Shown here: positions 33,553-42,325 of the stretch, in pieces
Position numbering within the stretch: position 1 is the stretch's first letter
How the letters are laid out: every line of letters starts with the position of its first letter
Assembly: GCA_001464755.1 (NCBI GenBank)
Contig: LNDR01000415.1
Coordinates: 1 to 64,000, forward strand
DNA: 64,000 nucleotides
From: Rhizobiales bacterium Ga0077524
GTDB lineage: Bacteria; Pseudomonadota; Alphaproteobacteria; Rhizobiales; Hyphomicrobiaceae
Direction of reading: 5' to 3'
Program-made: the position numbers and the translations under genes
Notes under the pieces: generated by a model
What the model was told of the DNA's origin: nothing
Seen by the model: only the letters and a program-made list of their open reading frames with translations
The model's database searches: none

Positions 33553-34614
33553 TCATCGTCTTGTGGCTAGGGGGGAGGGGTAGATGTCGCCGGCGGTGAC
33601 GCCGGTCTCCGAGAAGCGGCGTGGGCCGAAGCTCGCCTCGCGAGCAGCCTCCCAAGCCGCATAGTCCTCGTGCGCGGTGGGATGGGGCGCCGAGAGCACC
33701 CAGTCCGACAGGGCTGAAGGCACCTGCGGGTCAGTGCGCAGCCGTGTGCCGGAGCGATCGCCGAGGCATTCGCGGGCCGTCAGCCGGATCAGCTCGAGAT
33801 CGATTTCCGTCACGGCACGCCCGCCGTCGAGCGCGGTCGGCGGCATCAGTCTGAGCGTCCGTTCCGGCAGTGCGATCAGCGGTCGGGCTGTCCCGGTCGC
33901 GTACCACCACCCCCCGAGTAGTGCCACCCGGTGCGAGACGGGATCGACCAGGACGGTGTCGGGTCCGATCGCCCCATGCACCAGATCTTGCGTTCCGAGG
34001 TAGCAGGCGAGGTGCTCGAGCCCGCTGACGATCCAGGCGACATGGCGCGGCTCGATTCTGCCGCCGAGATGCTCGATGAAATCGGCAAGCAGCACCAGTT
34101 CCGGATCGCGCTCCAGGATGACGACGCGGAGATCTACCGTTTCCGTTACCGCTTGCACGCGCGGCAGCAGGCGCGCCAGCTCGCGGCGCATGGCGAGATC
34201 GGCAAAGCCGAGCGAGCGCATTCGGTCCACCGCGGCTTCCGCCAGCTCGCGCGCTTCGTGATGGATCGCAAAGGCCAGCGTCGAGCGCCCGACGTAGCAT
34301 ACCCCCAGCTCGAACGGCCGGACCCTGAGATACTTGAGCCGGAAATGTCGACCGTCGCGGGTAATCAGGTGCCGTTCGCCCGCACTGGGCCAGGTGCCGG
34401 CCTTGATCCTTGCCTGAGCTGCCTCCCGAAGCGCAACGAGGTGCTGGAAGGCGCGCGCCGCCTCGGCGTTGGCCGGATTGTTGTCGGGGTGGAACTGGGC
34501 GGCGAGGCGCCGCCACTGACCGCGAATGTCGTTTGGTGTGCCCGAGAAGATCAGCTCCGGCTGATCGAGTGGCACCGCCAGGACGGCTTCGGGAGATGTG
34601 TGCTCGTTGCTCAT
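33553..34614 (-). CDS. J-domain fused to a kinase-like (apparent pseudokinase) domain
   Basis: IRGQWRRLAAQFHPDNNPANAEAARAFQHL (HPD); LVHGAIGPDTVLVDPVSHRVALLGGWW resembles degenerate HRD/DFG regions. Confidence 0.65.
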   Translation of the reverse strand: MSNEHTSPEAVLAVPLDQPELIFSGTPNDIRGQWRRLAAQFHPDNNPANAEAARAFQHLVALREAAQARIKAGTWPSAGERHLITRDGRHFRLKYLRVRPFELGVCYVGRSTLAFAIHHEARELAEAAVDRMRSLGFADLAMRRELARLLPRVQAVTETVDLRVVILERDPELVLLADFIEHLGGRIEPRHVAWIVSGLEHLACYLGTQDLVHGAIGPDTVLVDPVSHRVALLGGWWYATGTARPLIALPERTLRLMPPTALDGGRAVTEIDLELIRLTARECLGDRSGTRLRTDPQVPSALSDWVLSAPHPTAHEDYAAWEAAREASFGPRRFSETGVTAGDIYPSPLATRR

Positions 34615-34634
34615 GCGACAGACTATAGCCTAGT

Positions 34635-34660
34635 AAATTGCAATTTGCAATTTGCAATTT
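34635..34660. promoter_or_regulatory. triple TTGCAAT repeats with 12-bp palindrome AAATTGCAATTT in a divergent promoter; candidate operator
   Basis: AAATTGCAATTTGCAATTTGCAATTT between starts at 34614 (-) and 34687 (+). Confidence 0.6.
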
Positions 34661-34686
34661 AAACGAAGAGGTCTATCCAGCGAAGC

Positions 34687-35358
34687 ATGGCCGAGCCGAT
34701 CGACTACGAGCGCCCCATTCTGACCATCGACGTGGTCCTCCTGACCCTTGGGCCGGAAGGCCTTCTGGTGGGGGTCCAGAAGCGCGAGGCCGAGCCGTTC
34801 CGGGGCACGATGGCTCTGATCGGCGGCTACGTTCACGTCGACGAGGACGCCGACACATTGGCCACGGCGCGGCGCGTGCTCGCGCAGAAGGCCGGGCTGA
34901 GCGGCATTTATTGCGAGCAGTTGATGACGTTCTCGGGCCCCCGGCGCGATCCTCGCGGGTGGGCTGCGACAGTCGCCTACTACGCGCTGGCGCCTGGCAA
35001 GCAGTTGGAGGCGGCCGGCGCGCGAGGTCTGGTCTGGCGCTCTGCCAATGATCCCGGGGCGCTGGCTTTCGACCATAACCTCATCGTGATCACCGCCATG
35101 GACCGGCTGCGCACGAAGGGCGCCTATTCAACCCTGCCGGCGTTCCTGTTGGCCGAGACGTTCACACTCTCCGAGTTGAGGTCGGTCTACGAGCGCGTCA
35201 TGGACACCTCGCTCAACGATAGCGCCTTCCGCCGGAAAATGGACGAACTGCGTATTCTCGAGCCGGTCGTCGGCGAGCGCAGCCGCGCCTCGGCTCGGCC
35301 GGCCCAGCTTTTCCAGCTTCGGCAGGATACGCTCCAGTCCTTCGACCGGCGGATTTAG
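34687..35358 (+). CDS. NrtR-like Nudix domain plus winged-helix protein, Nudix box degenerate
   Basis: ILTIDVVLLTLGPEGLLVGVQKREAEPFRGTMALIGGYVHVDEDADTLATARRVLAQKAGL; C-terminal FTLSELRSVYERVMDTSLNDSAFRRKMDEL. Confidence 0.85.
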   Translation: MAEPIDYERPILTIDVVLLTLGPEGLLVGVQKREAEPFRGTMALIGGYVHVDEDADTLATARRVLAQKAGLSGIYCEQLMTFSGPRRDPRGWAATVAYYALAPGKQLEAAGARGLVWRSANDPGALAFDHNLIVITAMDRLRTKGAYSTLPAFLLAETFTLSELRSVYERVMDTSLNDSAFRRKMDELRILEPVVGERSRASARPAQLFQLRQDTLQSFDRRI

Positions 35359-35373
35359 GGCTGCGGCTTCGGC

Positions 35374-36279
35374 CTACTCTCCGGGCCGGGGCGCGCTCAC
35401 CACGGGCACCACGTCAACCGCGACGTCGACGTGGTGCCGGCCGCCGCCGAGCAGAACACCGCTGATCGGGCTGATGTCGCCGTACTCTCGGCCGTAGGCG
35501 AAGGCGATGTGCTCGTCGCTGGGCATCAATCGGTTCGTCGGGTCGAAGTCCACCCAGCCGGTCTCCGGTGCCCACACCGAGAACCACGCGTGCGAGGCGT
35601 CCGCGCCCTGCATCCGCACCATGCCCGGCGGCGGCCGTGTGAGAATATACCCACTGACGTAGCGAGCCGAGATGCGGTGCGCCCGCAAGCACGCCAGTGC
35701 CAGATGCGCAAAATCCTGGCACACCCCGCGACGCTTCCGCAGCACCTCGATGGCCGGGGTCGACACGTCCGTCGCCTGGCTGTCGAATTCGAAGTCGTCA
35801 TAGATCCGGCACGTGAGATCCCACGCCACCGCCAGAACAGACCGTCCCGGTTGGGCGGACGGACGCGCATAGTCGAGTACGGCCGCGCCGGTCGCCGTTG
35901 CTGGCGACGGCAGCGCGTACTGTGCGACGTCGAGATCGGTGTCGTGATTGCGCCCGCCAGATCGCTGACGCGCCTCGTCCCAGGCTTTCCCGGCCTTGAC
36001 GTCGATCGGTCCGCGCGCCGCGACATCGATCGTGCTGCGTGCATGCATCACGAGTTCGCGATGCTCGTTGTCGATGCCAAGCACCGAGACGGGATTGCCA
36101 AAGTAGTCGGTGAAGTCGTGACGCCACGTCGGCGTCGGCTCGATCAGCAGCATGTGCCGCTGCACCGTTTGCCGGGCAACCGCGCGCGGCGCCAGGTGGA
36201 TCAGATGCTGCGACTGGGTAACGGTCGACTCGTAGCGGTAGGACGTCCGATGGCTCACCTCGTAGATCATGTTGCTCAC
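35374..36279 (-). CDS. transglutaminase-like family protein
   Basis: RRGVCQDFAHLALACLRAHRISARYVSGY; DASHAWFSVWAPETGWVDFDPTN (Cys-His-Asp). Confidence 0.92.
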   Translation of the reverse strand: MSNMIYEVSHRTSYRYESTVTQSQHLIHLAPRAVARQTVQRHMLLIEPTPTWRHDFTDYFGNPVSVLGIDNEHRELVMHARSTIDVAARGPIDVKAGKAWDEARQRSGGRNHDTDLDVAQYALPSPATATGAAVLDYARPSAQPGRSVLAVAWDLTCRIYDDFEFDSQATDVSTPAIEVLRKRRGVCQDFAHLALACLRAHRISARYVSGYILTRPPPGMVRMQGADASHAWFSVWAPETGWVDFDPTNRLMPSDEHIAFAYGREYGDISPISGVLLGGGRHHVDVAVDVVPVVSAPRPGE

Positions 36280-38840
36280 GCCTCGTGGCGAAGCACGACG
36301 CGGTGCGGCTGGTCGTCGACAAGCCTGAAGTAGCGCCGCGAGATCGCATCGGAAAGTTCGGGCAGGTCCTTCAGCGCCTGCCGCAACAGGGTCGCCAACG
36401 CGGGGCGGACCTTGTCGGACCCCACGGTCGCAAGCTCGGTCACGTCGGCAAGCCGGATCGCGGTTTGCAGCGCCAGCACGATGCGACGTTCGCGCGTCAG
36501 CGCATTGCCGCCGGACTGCTGCGGCAGCGCCTCGAGATGGCGCATGAGACCCGCGACCTGATAGGCGACGCTTCTCGGGTTTGTCTCATCCATGACCAGC
36601 AGATCGAGCACGAGCGGCAGCATAGGCTGGAGACGGTAGCGCGATCGGTAGGTGATGTAGCTGTCGGCGAGCCGCAGTATGAAGTTCAGGTGCTCGTTGC
36701 TCTCATCCTCGCTCTGTCCGGCATGGAACAGCAGATGCAGCACGTCGCAGAGATTGTAGGCCCGCTCCAGCCGCCGTCCCATGTCGAGGAAGAACCAGCC
36801 GAAATTGCGGGTCATGTTCTCGTGCAAGTGCCCGCTGAAGGTCGCCACCAGCGATAGCTTGTCCTCGATCTCGTCCTGCAGTTCGCTGGCGCTTGCTTCA
36901 GCCATTCTGCGCCGCCACGTCTCGTCGACTCGGAACGAAGCCAGCGTCCGCCACGCTTCGAGTGACAACCGATCTCGGGTCAGGCTGGCAACCCGGTAGA
37001 TGCCATCGAACGAGTTGATCACGCTGTAGGTGCTGTCCCGCTCCGAGACCAGTTGCCCGGCGAGCGTCGCGGAGCGTCCTGACACCCGCCGCGACCCGGC
37101 CGGGATGCTGAGTGCGGCGCCCTTCGAGATCAGCATCTCGAGGCACACGTCCCCCGCGTGCCGGGTCGGGGCGGACTCGAGATATTCGAGTCGCCGGCCA
37201 AGGCTCGAGCGGATCACGCGCATCGTCCAGTCCGCTCGCTCGAGGTAGCGGCCGAGCCAGAACAGGTTGTCGGCGACGCGGCTCTGGAGTGTCCGCTGCG
37301 AGCGTTGCACCAGCGCCGATTCCAGGCGCGGGCGCCAAAGGCTCGAATGCGGTCGCTCGGGCTCGCTGGCCATCACCCAGACGTCGTGCGTCTCGCCGTC
37401 GGACGTGCTCAGCGCAACCGCCGTTTCTGCATCGACGCCCATCGCGAGCCCGCCGGGCATCACGCTGAAGCCATCGCTCGATGCCGCCGCGAACAGTCTC
37501 AGCCCGAAGGCTTTCTGCTGCAACCCCTGGCTGGTCAGCGACGGCATAGTGCCGAAACCGGCCCGTTGCTCGGCGACGAGGGCCTCGCCGTGACGCTTGA
37601 GGTCGATGATCAGCTGCGTGCGCTCGTCGGCCGAAAGAACGCCCGCCACGCGCCCTCTCACGGCTTGCCCTGGGCGGCCCGTGCCTTCGCTGGCGGGCCG
37701 TATCACGAACTCGTCGAGCCGATCCTCTACGTGCTGCCGGGCTGTCTCGTCGCCGAGCCACCAGCGCGGAGCGTCGTGCAGCATCAAGGCTTCTCCGAGC
37801 AACTCCTCGCAGAGCCCGGGCAGGTACGCACCGAGCGCGCGGTTCTCGATCACAGCCGAACCGATCGCGTTGATCATGAGTCCTGGAGACCGGCGACTGG
37901 CGTGGACCAGTCCTGAAGGCCCGAGGAAGCTCGACGGATCGAGTTCCAGTGGGTCGGCTTTGCCACCCTCGATGCAGCGCACCAGGAGATCGAGCTTTTT
38001 CAAGCCTTCCAGCGTCTTGAGAAACACCTCGTCGCCCACCACCCGGAGGTCGCCGCCTTCGACCAGCGCTAGGTCGAGGTACCGTGCGAGGTAGGCATGG
38101 CTGAAATAGTCGCCGTGCGCTGGGCCGGGCGTCAGCAGCGCGACCGTCGGGTCGCCGCGTCCCGAGCGCTCGGCGAGTGCCGACTGCAGATTGCTGAAAT
38201 GGGTCGAGATCCGTCGCGCGCGACACTCTGAGAAAAGATCGTCCGTCACGTCGGCATGCATCACACGGTTGGCCACCGCATAGCCGACGCCGGCCGGCGT
38301 CTCGGCATGATTGTCGATCACCCGCCAGCTTCCATCGTAGGATCGGGCGAGATCGGCCGCATAGAACTGGAGGTGTCCCTCCGCCGGCTGGATGCCTTGG
38401 CAGGCCCTCAGATAAGACGCATCGCCGAACACCAGGGTCGGCGGTATTTTGCCCCGCCTGAGCAGTCGCTGCGGGCCGTAGACGTCGGCAAGAATGGCGT
38501 TGAACAGCCGTGCCCTCTGGCTGATGGCCCGCTCGAGCCAGCTCCATTCGTCCGCCGAAAGGATCAGCGGCATCAGGTTGAGGCGCCACTGCTGTTGCGG
38601 CTTTTCGGGATCTGCAAACACGTCGTGAACGAGGCCCGTCTCGCGCACCTGGCGATCGAGCCGCGAGGCGCGTGCCAAGCGGTCCCGCGGCGTCAGCCGC
38701 CGCAAAGCGTGCAGAAACGTCGACCAATGCGGGCGCGGAGTCCGATCAGGCCCGACCAACTCGTCATAGGCGCCGCTGGCAGGGCAATATCCTTCGAGCA
38801 GATCCAACTCGCGTTCCTGCGTGTGGGCGTCGACCGTCAT
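36276..38840 (-). CDS. circularly permuted ATP-grasp protein fused to alpha-E domain
   Basis: N-terminal VLTP/ATP-grasp region (DPTVALLTPGPAHGDYFSHAYLAR); C-terminal VADNLFWLGRYLERADWTMRVIR alpha-E. Confidence 0.88.
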   Translation of the reverse strand: MTVDAHTQERELDLLEGYCPASGAYDELVGPDRTPRPHWSTFLHALRRLTPRDRLARASRLDRQVRETGLVHDVFADPEKPQQQWRLNLMPLILSADEWSWLERAISQRARLFNAILADVYGPQRLLRRGKIPPTLVFGDASYLRACQGIQPAEGHLQFYAADLARSYDGSWRVIDNHAETPAGVGYAVANRVMHADVTDDLFSECRARRISTHFSNLQSALAERSGRGDPTVALLTPGPAHGDYFSHAYLARYLDLALVEGGDLRVVGDEVFLKTLEGLKKLDLLVRCIEGGKADPLELDPSSFLGPSGLVHASRRSPGLMINAIGSAVIENRALGAYLPGLCEELLGEALMLHDAPRWWLGDETARQHVEDRLDEFVIRPASEGTGRPGQAVRGRVAGVLSADERTQLIIDLKRHGEALVAEQRAGFGTMPSLTSQGLQQKAFGLRLFAAASSDGFSVMPGGLAMGVDAETAVALSTSDGETHDVWVMASEPERPHSSLWRPRLESALVQRSQRTLQSRVADNLFWLGRYLERADWTMRVIRSSLGRRLEYLESAPTRHAGDVCLEMLISKGAALSIPAGSRRVSGRSATLAGQLVSERDSTYSVINSFDGIYRVASLTRDRLSLEAWRTLASFRVDETWRRRMAEASASELQDEIEDKLSLVATFSGHLHENMTRNFGWFFLDMGRRLERAYNLCDVLHLLFHAGQSEDESNEHLNFILRLADSYITYRSRYRLQPMLPLVLDLLVMDETNPRSVAYQVAGLMRHLEALPQQSGGNALTRERRIVLALQTAIRLADVTELATVGSDKVRPALATLLRQALKDLPELSDAISRRYFRLVDDQPHRVVLRHEA

Positions 38841-38976
38841 GTCCCGGTTTTCCCGATTGTTCAGCGCGGAGACACGCCCGCGGCGCACCTTGCGTGGCAA
38901 TCTAGCCTACCCGAACTCCTGTGATGTTGCGCAAATGTCGCGGTTGGTTGAATTGCAACGATCAATGCCAAAAGGC

Positions 38977-41900
38977 TCAGCGACTGCGCCTCAAATCCAG
39001 CGTCAATGGGTAGTCGGGGTTGGGCGCCGTCGGGACGACCGGTCGCAGAGGCCCTGGTGAATGGCCCGTATCCTCGAACCGGGCGAGACGCCGACCTTCG
39101 GCCTCATAGGAGTTGACCGGAAACACCTCGAAGTTGCGCCCGCCGGGATGCGAGACGTGATAACGCGCCCCTCCGATGGACCGCCTTGACCACATATCGA
39201 CCACGTCGAACACCAACGGCACATGCGTAGGCACGGTCGGATGCAGCGCTGAGGGTGGCCACCAGGCCCGGTAACGCACGCCGGCAACTTTCTCGCCCCG
39301 CACCCCCGTCCCCGTCAGGGGCAACATGGCGCCATTGCAGGTCACCGCGTAGCGGTCGTCGGTTCCGCCGGAGACACGCACCTGCGCTCGTTCCAGCGAG
39401 CTGTCCACGTATCGGGCTGTCCCGCCGATCACGTTTTCCTCGCCGAGCACATGCCAGGGCTCGAGAGCCTGTCGAATCTCAACCGCGATCCCGCCGGCCT
39501 CGATGGTCCCGTAGCGCGGAAAACGAAACTCCAAGTGCGGCAGGAACCACGCGGCCTCGATCGGGAAGCCGGCATCCCGGATGTCGCCGATCACATCCAG
39601 GAAATCCGTCCAGACGAAATGCGGCAGCATGAACCGGTCGTGCAGGGCGGTGCCCCATCTCACCAGCCCGTTGCGGTAGGGCCGCTCCCAGAACCGCGCA
39701 ATCAGCGCGCGCAGCAGCAGTTGCTGGGCGAGACTCATGCGCGCGTGCGGCGGCATTTCGAATGAGCGGAACTCGACGAGGCCCAGCCGCCCCGTTGGCC
39801 CTTCCGGCGAGTAGAGCTTGTCGATACAGATCTCGGAACGATGCGTGTTGCCGGTGGAATCGACCAACAGGTTGCGGAAGATGCGGTCGACCAGCCACGG
39901 CGGCACTGTGCCCGCAACCGGGTCGGGGATCTGCGCGAGCGCGATCTCCATTTCGTAGAGGCTCTCGTGGCGCGCCTCGTCGATGCGTGGAGCCTGGCTT
40001 GTCGGACCAATGAACAGCCCCGAAAACAGATACGAAAGCGATGGATGATTTTGCCAGTAGGCGATGATGCTGGCGAGGAGGTCGGGGCGCCGCAGGAACG
40101 GACTGTCCTGCGGGGTCCGCCCGCCGAGCACGATGTGGTTGCCGCCGCCGGTGCCGGTGTGGCGGCCATCCAGCATGAACTTCTCGGTTCCAAGCCGCGA
40201 CAGGTGCGCTTCCTCGTAGAGCGCCGTCGTGATCGTCACTGCCTCGTCCCAGCTCCCCGCCGGCTGCACGTTCACCTCGATCACACCCGGGTCCGGTGTC
40301 ACCTTGATCACGTTGAGGCGCGGATCATTTGGCGGCGTGTAGCCCTCGACGTGCACGGGAAGCCCCGTCTTGCGCGCCGCTTCCTCCACGGCCGCGATCA
40401 GTGCGGCATAGTCGTCGGCATCCTCGAGCGGCGGCATGAACACGCAAAGATGCCCGTCGCGAGGCTCGACGGTCAGCGCGGTCCGGACGCTGCCCCCGAC
40501 GTCACTTGGCGCCGCGGGCGTTACTTGCGACGCATCCGCGAGGCCGCTGCGTCGGCGCTGCATCAACGTCTGCCGCTCCTGCAGTGGCGGTGCCGCATCG
40601 AATGGATCGCGCGGCACCACCTGCGGCGTCTCCAGCGGCGGAAGATAGGGCAGCGATCCGAGCGGCAACCTGAATCCGGCCGGCGAGTCGCCAGGAATGA
40701 GGAACAGCTTGTCGCGCCTGAGCGACCACCGCTCCGTCACCCAGCGTCGCTTGCGGTCGCGCGTTTGCCAGGCTTGAATCGGCAGCACGAAGCTGACCGG
40801 CGCTTCGAGGCCGCGATCAAACACGGAGATGAGCCGCTTTCGCTCGGCGGGATCCGCGAGCTTGTTTTCCGCCGGCGTCGTGCTGATCGGCAGCTTCTGC
40901 TCGATCAGGACGAAGTGACCGGTGTCCTCGTAGGCTGGTAGTGCGCTCGCAGACGGAAGATCCAGCTCTTCGCAGAGGTTGGCCGCGAACGTCTCCGCCT
41001 CCGCGATGCTCGGCGTTCTGGTCGTCACCTCGCGCGCGATCAGCGCTTGGTCTTCCCAGAGCGGCTGGGCGTCCGCCCGCCAATAGAGCGCGAATGCCCA
41101 GCGAGGCAACTGCTCGCCCGGGTACCATTTGCCTTGCCCGTAATGCAGCAGCCCGCCCGGCGCGAACCGCCGCTCCAGGCGCCGCACGAGGTCTTCGGCA
41201 AGGCGCCGCTTCGTCGGCCCGACAGCGGCTGTGCTCCACTCCGCGCCGTCCATGTCGTCCACCGAGACGAAGGTCGGCTCGCCGCCCATCGTCAGGCGCA
41301 CGTCACCATCCGATAGACGGCGGTCGACGGCATGGCCGACGTCGAGAATTCGCGCCCACTGCTCGTCCGAGTAGGGCTTCGTGACGCGCGGGCTCTCTGC
41401 GATGCGTGCCACGCTCATGTCGAACGCGAACGTCACCTCTGCCTTCTCGTGGCTGCCGCTGATCGGCGCCGCGCTCGATGGCGCCGGTGTCGCAGCGAGC
41501 GGGATGTGTCCTTCGCCCGTCAGCAGGCCCGACGTTGGGTCGAGCCCGATCCACCCCGCCCCCGCTACGTAGATCTCGGTCCAAGCATGCAGGTCCGTGA
41601 AGTCGCTCTCGGCCCCCGAAGGCCCGTCCAGCGACTTCACGTCGGGAACGAGCTGGATCAGATAGCCCGAGACGAAGCGCGCTGCGAGGCCGAGGTGCCG
41701 CGCGATCTGCACGAGCAGCCAGCCCGAGTCGCGGCACGAGCCGGCCGCCTTGCCGAGCGTCTCCTCCGGGGTCTGCACACCCGGCTCCATCCGGATCAGG
41801 TACTTGATGTCCTGCTGCAACTGGCGATTGAGGTCGCACAGGAAATCGATCGTGGTGCGGGGCGTGCGGTCGATGCCCGCGAGATAGGCAGCGAGCCGCG

Positions 41901-42273
41901 GCCCAGCTGGGTCCGGAATGAGATACGGCTGCAACTCCTTGGCAAGGCCCGCCTCGTAGGCGAACGGCCACTCCGTCGACCCTTCCTCCATGAAGAAGTC
42001 GAAAGGATTGATCACCGCCATGTCGGCCACGAGATCGACGGTGACCGAAAGCTCTCGCGTCTTCTCGGGAATGACGACACGCGCCAGGAAATTGCCGAAC
42101 GGGTCCTGCTGCCAGTTCAGGAAATGCAGTTTCGGCTCGAGCGTCAAGCTGTAGCTGAGGATGGGTGTCCGGCAGTGTGGCGCTGGGCGAAGCCGGATCA
42201 CCTGCGGAGAGACGCCGATCAGACGGTCGTAGGTGTAGCTGGTGCGGTGGGTGAGCGCGACGTTGAGCGTCAT
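38977..42273 (-). CDS. large transglutaminase-like protein with C-terminal DUF2126-type region
   Basis: KAAGSCRDSGWLLVQIARHLGLAARFVSGYLIQL; DLHAWTEIYVAGAGWIGLDPTSGL; GNHIVLGGRTPQDSPFLRRPDLL. Confidence 0.92.
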   Translation of the reverse strand: MTLNVALTHRTSYTYDRLIGVSPQVIRLRPAPHCRTPILSYSLTLEPKLHFLNWQQDPFGNFLARVVIPEKTRELSVTVDLVADMAVINPFDFFMEEGSTEWPFAYEAGLAKELQPYLIPDPAGPRLAAYLAGIDRTPRTTIDFLCDLNRQLQQDIKYLIRMEPGVQTPEETLGKAAGSCRDSGWLLVQIARHLGLAARFVSGYLIQLVPDVKSLDGPSGAESDFTDLHAWTEIYVAGAGWIGLDPTSGLLTGEGHIPLAATPAPSSAAPISGSHEKAEVTFAFDMSVARIAESPRVTKPYSDEQWARILDVGHAVDRRLSDGDVRLTMGGEPTFVSVDDMDGAEWSTAAVGPTKRRLAEDLVRRLERRFAPGGLLHYGQGKWYPGEQLPRWAFALYWRADAQPLWEDQALIAREVTTRTPSIAEAETFAANLCEELDLPSASALPAYEDTGHFVLIEQKLPISTTPAENKLADPAERKRLISVFDRGLEAPVSFVLPIQAWQTRDRKRRWVTERWSLRRDKLFLIPGDSPAGFRLPLGSLPYLPPLETPQVVPRDPFDAAPPLQERQTLMQRRRSGLADASQVTPAAPSDVGGSVRTALTVEPRDGHLCVFMPPLEDADDYAALIAAVEEAARKTGLPVHVEGYTPPNDPRLNVIKVTPDPGVIEVNVQPAGSWDEAVTITTALYEEAHLSRLGTEKFMLDGRHTGTGGGNHIVLGGRTPQDSPFLRRPDLLASIIAYWQNHPSLSYLFSGLFIGPTSQAPRIDEARHESLYEMEIALAQIPDPVAGTVPPWLVDRIFRNLLVDSTGNTHRSEICIDKLYSPEGPTGRLGLVEFRSFEMPPHARMSLAQQLLLRALIARFWERPYRNGLVRWGTALHDRFMLPHFVWTDFLDVIGDIRDAGFPIEAAWFLPHLEFRFPRYGTIEAGGIAVEIRQALEPWHVLGEENVIGGTARYVDSSLERAQVRVSGGTDDRYAVTCNGAMLPLTGTGVRGEKVAGVRYRAWWPPSALHPTVPTHVPLVFDVVDMWSRRSIGGARYHVSHPGGRNFEVFPVNSYEAEGRRLARFEDTGHSPGPLRPVVPTAPNPDYPLTLDLRRSR

Positions 42274-42325
42274 ACGGTGTGGGCTCTATGTGTTCGCAAT
42301 GGCCGGGACGCGACCATCGGGCTTC

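Noticed and set aside
36898-38727. 609-aa minus ORF in an alternative frame of the ATP-grasp/alpha-E fusion
   Set aside because: Arg-rich out-of-frame shadow of a clear coding sequence.
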